Part shown: positions 60,481 through 64,000 of the stretch, piece after piece
Layout of the letters: every line of letters starts with the position of its first letter
Position numbering within the stretch: position 1 is the stretch's first letter
Source: Anammoximicrobium sp964486845
Lineage (GTDB): Bacteria; Planctomycetota; Planctomycetia; Pirellulales; Pirellulaceae
Reading direction: 5' to 3'
Assembly (NCBI GenBank): GCA_964486845.1
Contig: CAZAQY010000002.1
Coordinates: forward strand, 1 to 64,000
Length of the DNA stretch: 64,000 nt
Notes under the pieces: generated by a model
Database searches by the model: none
What the model was told of the DNA's origin: nothing
The model's input: the letters and a program-made list of their open reading frames with translations, nothing else
Program-made: the position numbers and the translations under genes

Positions 60481-62754
60481 ATGCTTCGCTTGACCCCGAT
60501 CGCGTGCCTCGCCGTGTTGGCCGCCGTATCGCCTGCTCAGGCTCTGACGCTGGTCCAGGACGGCAAGTCCTCCTACGTCATCGCGTTGCCGGACCAGGCG
60601 ACGGTGGTCGAGCAGACGGCAGCCCGCGAACTGCAACTGTTCTTGGAAGAGGTGACCGGCGCGAAGTTGCCCATTCGGGCGGAAAAGGAAGTCCCTATTG
60701 ACACGCCGCAGATCGTGATCGGCGTGTCCGCACGCACCCGGCAACTCGTGCCTGACGCCGGCACGGCCGCTCCGGGCCCGGACGGAATCTGCTTGAAGAC
60801 CGTCGGCCAGGCCCTGGTGCTGACGGGCTCTCCGCCGCGGGGCACGCTGTACGCGATGTACACATTTCTGGAGGACGTGGTCGGGTGCCGCTGGTGGACG
60901 TCGACCGAATCGGCCATCCCGAAGAAGCCCACACTGGAGATCCCCGCGCTGGACACCAGCTACGCCCCGCCGCTGCTTTCGCGCGAAGCCTTCTACCGCG
61001 ATGCCTTTTCAAGCCCGTTTGCGGTGCGGTTGAAGCTGAACGGCCACTTCATGCAGATTCCTCGCGACTACGGCGGCCATATCCCGATCGTCGGCTGGTG
61101 CCATACGTTCTTCCCGATCCTGCCGCCCGCGAAGTACTTTGCGGACCATCCCGAATGGTACTCGCTGGTCAGCGGCCGGCGTTCTGTGGCAAACACGCAG
61201 TTGTGCCTGACCAACGAGTCGATGCGCCAGGAGTTTGTCCGCGTGGTGCTCCAGCGGTTGCGGGACGCCGAGGATCCGCGGATCATTTCGGTCAGCCAGA
61301 ACGACTGCGGCGGCCGTTGCCAGTGCGAGGCTTGCGCGGCGCTCGAACAATCCGAAGGTTCCGCCTCGGGTCCGCTGATCCATTTCGTCAACGCGGTAGC
61401 CGAAGAGGTCGAGAAGGAGTTCCCCGACGTCTTTGTCGAGACGTTGGCCTATCAATACACGCGGCAAGCGCCCCAACACGTGCGGCCGCGGCGCAACGTG
61501 CTGATCCGCCTGTGCAGCATCGAATGCTCCTATGCCCAGCCGCTGGGCACAGGTCCCCAGAACGAGAAGTTCCGCACGGACATGGAGCAGTGGAGCGCCA
61601 TCGCCCCGCAGTTGTACGTGTGGAACTACGTGACGAACTTTGCCAACTTCCTGCTGCCGCACCCCAACCTGCGCAGCCTGGACGACGACATTCGTTTTTT
61701 CGTCAAACACAAGACGGTGGGGCTGTTCGAGCAAGGGGACGCCTACACCACGACCGGCGACTTCATCCGCCTGCGGACGTGGGTCCTGGCGCACCTGCTG
61801 TGGGACCCGAGACGGGATCAGGCGTCGCTGGTACACGAGTTCCTGGAGGGCTACTACGGCCCGGCCGCGCCGCATCTGCAAGCGTACCTCGATCTGCTGG
61901 AGGACGCCGCGGAGAAATCGGGCGTCTACCTGCGCTGCTACATGCAGGACACCAGCGCCTGGTTGTCGCCGGAAGTGCTCCTGGAAGCCACGCGGCATTT
62001 TGATCGGGCGGCGCAGGCCGTGTCGCAGGACCCGGTGCTCGCCCAGCGCATCCAGCGCGAACGACTGCCGTTGGATCTGGTCTGGCTCACCCGCTACTAC
62101 GCCTTGCGGTCCCATGCGAAGCGGCAGGGCGTCGAGTTCCTGGGACCGCAAGATCCGTTGGCCGCCTGCCGGAAGTGGATCGAACTGAACCGGCAATTCG
62201 GCAATCGCTCCTACGGCGAAGGGAGGCCCTTCGACGAGTACGCGCAAGGTCTGCTGCGCCGTTTTCGCCCGCCGGCCGCTCCGCCCGACTTCTGCCGCGG
62301 ATTGCCGGAAGACGACTGGATCGACATCCAGGACAACCGCTTCCAACTCCACCAGCCGGGCACGGCGTCCAGCATCGTCGACGACCCGAACGCTTCGGAC
62401 GGAGCCGGTGCGCGCATGCCCGGCGACCACGTTCAGTGGGCCGTGCAGTACCGCGTGGGCGACGAATTGCCCGATGCCGGCCCGTGGCACTGCTACGTAT
62501 TCGCCCGCTGCGACGCCAAGGCTCAGCAAGGGCAGGCCATGCACCTCGGCCTGTACGACTCGGCCGCCAAGCAATCCGTCGCCGGCCGGGACGTCACGAT
62601 CGAGGAGTCCGCCGGTACGGCCTACAAGCCGTTCGACCTCGGTGTCCACCAGCTGCGGCCCTCCGAGTACTTCTGGGCAGCCCCGCGGAACAACCCGGCC
62701 GAGGTGACAGCGGTCCTGATCGACCGCATCGTCCTGGTGCGGGAACGGAAGTAG
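60481..62754 (+). CDS. Secreted DUF4838 domain protein (glycoside hydrolase-like)
   Basis: The 757-residue protein has a signal peptide (RLTPIACLAVLAAVSPAQAL). An N-terminal alpha/beta domain like that before GH20/GH67 barrels follows (TAARELQLFLEEVTGAKLPI and QIVIGVSARTRQL), then DUF4838 (IISVSQNDCGGRCQCEACAA, FVETLAYQYTRQAP, LYVWNYVTNFANFLLPHPN) and a C-terminal beta domain. It is predicted to act on polysaccharides; the catalytic residues are not established for the family. The SD AGGAGG is eight bases before ATG 60481. Confidence 0.9.
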   Translation: MLRLTPIACLAVLAAVSPAQALTLVQDGKSSYVIALPDQATVVEQTAARELQLFLEEVTGAKLPIRAEKEVPIDTPQIVIGVSARTRQLVPDAGTAAPGPDGICLKTVGQALVLTGSPPRGTLYAMYTFLEDVVGCRWWTSTESAIPKKPTLEIPALDTSYAPPLLSREAFYRDAFSSPFAVRLKLNGHFMQIPRDYGGHIPIVGWCHTFFPILPPAKYFADHPEWYSLVSGRRSVANTQLCLTNESMRQEFVRVVLQRLRDAEDPRIISVSQNDCGGRCQCEACAALEQSEGSASGPLIHFVNAVAEEVEKEFPDVFVETLAYQYTRQAPQHVRPRRNVLIRLCSIECSYAQPLGTGPQNEKFRTDMEQWSAIAPQLYVWNYVTNFANFLLPHPNLRSLDDDIRFFVKHKTVGLFEQGDAYTTTGDFIRLRTWVLAHLLWDPRRDQASLVHEFLEGYYGPAAPHLQAYLDLLEDAAEKSGVYLRCYMQDTSAWLSPEVLLEATRHFDRAAQAVSQDPVLAQRIQRERLPLDLVWLTRYYALRSHAKRQGVEFLGPQDPLAACRKWIELNRQFGNRSYGEGRPFDEYAQGLLRRFRPPAAPPDFCRGLPEDDWIDIQDNRFQLHQPGTASSIVDDPNASDGAGARMPGDHVQWAVQYRVGDELPDAGPWHCYVFARCDAKAQQGQAMHLGLYDSAAKQSVAGRDVTIEESAGTAYKPFDLGVHQLRPSEYFWAAPRNNPAEVTAVLIDRIVLVRERK

Positions 62755-63141
62755 GGCGGCGGAATCTGCCGCTCGTCTTCCCGGCTGCTCAGGGAACGGA
62801 AACGTCCCGCGTCCGAGACTTCTGCCTCCAGGGGCGGAAGCCGCAAGACCTGCCTTTGACGCTTCGCACGGAACAAGCATATGCTGATAGGATGCGGAGG
62901 GAGATCGTAGGAGCACAGGAGTATGGCAGTCGTGGGAGCTTCCGACAAGCGGCTATGTTCGCTATTGCTTTTTGTCGCCACATCTTCCGAAGAAGAGGCA
63001 CTGGAGGAAGCCGCCGTCAAGCGGAATTGTTAGTTTGAGCGGATTCGCGACAAGACGCTGGGAGGGAGCGCTGCGGCCGGAAGGACACTCGCGACGACGA
63101 GAAACACGTTATTATAGGCTTGCCAGGGGGAAGGCTACTGC
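62755..63141. other. Intergenic region with a probable gene relic
   Basis: At 62923-63033 a 36-codon frame reads LLLFVATSSEEEALEEAAVK and, after an in-frame TAG, FERIRDKTLGGS. This looks like the N-terminus of a nucleoside phosphorylase/nucleosidase-like protein (first strand plus helix). Near 63085 another frame reads HVIIGLPGGRLLHGG. The pieces are separated by stops and frame changes, so it is probably a decayed gene. The rest contains the leader of the synthase gene. Confidence 0.35.
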
Positions 63142-64000
63142 ATGGTGGATGCGAAACTCTCTCAGTACTTGTCGGCTTGGAGCCACGATCCCTGGGCGAT
63201 GCGCGCCCTGTTTGGCGACACGGACTTCCAGCGTCTGGAGTCCTGTCGCCGCCAGATCCGAAGAGACAAGCGGACCATTGTGTTGTGCGTTTATGAGAAC
63301 TTTTTTGCCCGTGCCGGGGGTTTGTTCGCGGTGGCGCGGTTGCTGCCGAGGACGCTGCAGCAGCAAGGCGAGCAAGTCCTGGTTTTGAGCCCCTTCCACG
63401 CGGCGCTGGCCACGGCGCCTCCGAAACCTTCCGCCGCGCCGGGTGCCCCGCCAAGTCCCTTGCGGCCGTGCGGCGAAACCAGCGTTCGCTTTGCCAGGAC
63501 CCGAGTGCCCCTAACGCTCTGGGAGCACACGCTGGACGGCGTCCGCTGGGTGCTGTTCGAGGCCCCGGATTACTTTCAAGCGCGGGGCGGCCCCAAGGGC
63601 AACATTCCGTACGACTACACCAGTCCCGCGGAGCCTCAAGCTTCCTCGCGGTTGGACGTCGACAGCCTGTTCGCGTCGGCCGCGGTTCCGCAAGTGCTGG
63701 CCGCCTTGGGCCTGACCGACGATCTGGTGATCCACGCTCAGGACTGGCAGATGTCGGCGACGGCGTTGACCGTCAAGCAAGCCGTGCTGGACAACGTGCT
63801 GCACTCCGCCGCCGTGTTGCTGGCCTCGCACAATCCGTACGATTGCGGATTGCCGCCGGGCAAACTGGGCTTGATCACGGCCCGCGTGGACGAACGTTTT
63901 TGGCCGACGCTGCGACAGACCGGCGGCGGCGGCGACCCGCCGCCCGTCCGCCGGGACACGTTTTACGAGTGCATGCTGCCGCTGCTGGACGCGGCGATTT
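63142..64000 (+). CDS. Glycogen/starch synthase (GT5-type) N-terminal part, cut by window edge
   Basis: The frame is open from ATG 63142 to the end of the window (286 residues). After an N-terminal extension of about 55 residues comes VYENFFARAGGLFAVARLLP, matching the GT5 ADP-glucose-binding start (usually KxGGLxDVxxxLP, with Lys replaced by Arg here). Then come VLVLSPFHAAL, LFEAPDYFQARGG and VIHAQDWQMSATAL, as in the starch synthase catalytic domain. The C-terminal half lies beyond the window. The SD AGGGGGAAGG is upstream. The Lys-to-Arg change may affect donor use. Confidence 0.82.
   Translation, partial: MVDAKLSQYLSAWSHDPWAMRALFGDTDFQRLESCRRQIRRDKRTIVLCVYENFFARAGGLFAVARLLPRTLQQQGEQVLVLSPFHAALATAPPKPSAAPGAPPSPLRPCGETSVRFARTRVPLTLWEHTLDGVRWVLFEAPDYFQARGGPKGNIPYDYTSPAEPQASSRLDVDSLFASAAVPQVLAALGLTDDLVIHAQDWQMSATALTVKQAVLDNVLHSAAVLLASHNPYDCGLPPGKLGLITARVDERFWPTLRQTGGGGDPPPVRRDTFYECMLPLLDAAI

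Overview
The window is GC-rich and almost certainly comes from a member of the Planctomycetota, most likely order Pirellulales. This rests on gene content, not on a database search. It holds several twin-arginine-exported Gfo/Idh/MocA oxidoreductases, many PQQ-type and NHL beta-propellers, DUF4838 and DUF5060-type carbohydrate proteins, a secreted VIT/VWA protein with STN-like modules, the futalosine menaquinone pathway (mqnA, mqnC) and many dispersed palindromic repeats. No rRNA, tRNA, CRISPR array or complete insertion sequence was recognised.

Layout. 1-3.8 kb: end of a gene, remnant of an adhesin-like gene, a CYTH enzyme, a Tat-exported oxidoreductase and a P-II protein. 3.9-12.4 kb: a secreted hypothetical protein diverges from a five- to six-gene cluster (PQQ propeller, NHL propeller, small Cys4 membrane protein, Tat polyferredoxin, NapH/NosR-like Fe-S membrane protein, second PQQ propeller) that looks like an envelope electron-transfer module. 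12.4-16.4 kb: EamA transporter, mqnC-mqnA and a pseudouridine synthase. 16.5-24.8 kb: a FecR-like membrane protein, then hpf-ptsN-ptsH-ptsI (a PTS chain without a sugar permease here), a TIGR03936 protein and RNase E/G. 25-32.7 kb: a secreted propeller-methyltransferase-propeller protein, a decayed DUF5060/DUF4038 protein and an EndoQ-UvrD fusion. 33.4-42.1 kb: an oxidoreductase, an ABC exporter operon of three genes, a GH32-like remnant, and an esterase with a Tat oxidoreductase. 42.1-50.5 kb: tsaE with two small neighbours, a very large VIT/VWA/STN protein split by a frameshift, and a nucleoside hydrolase. 50.8-57.7 kb: an ACT protein, Tat esterase, CBS protein and MFS transporter, then convergent mntP-mutS. 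57.8-64 kb: several gene remnants, a tiny HTH protein, an oxidoreductase, a DUF4838 protein and the start of a glycogen/starch synthase.

Two themes stand out. First, a multi-propeller and iron-sulfur envelope cluster includes a small Cys4 protein that I cannot assign to a known family. Second, at least a dozen families of palindromic or tandem repeats sit between genes and sometimes inside them in frame. They lie among many degraded remnants of adhesin, glycoside hydrolase, sulfatase, RRM, Nim-type oxidase and possible nucleosidase genes, which suggests ongoing gene decay and repeat spread.
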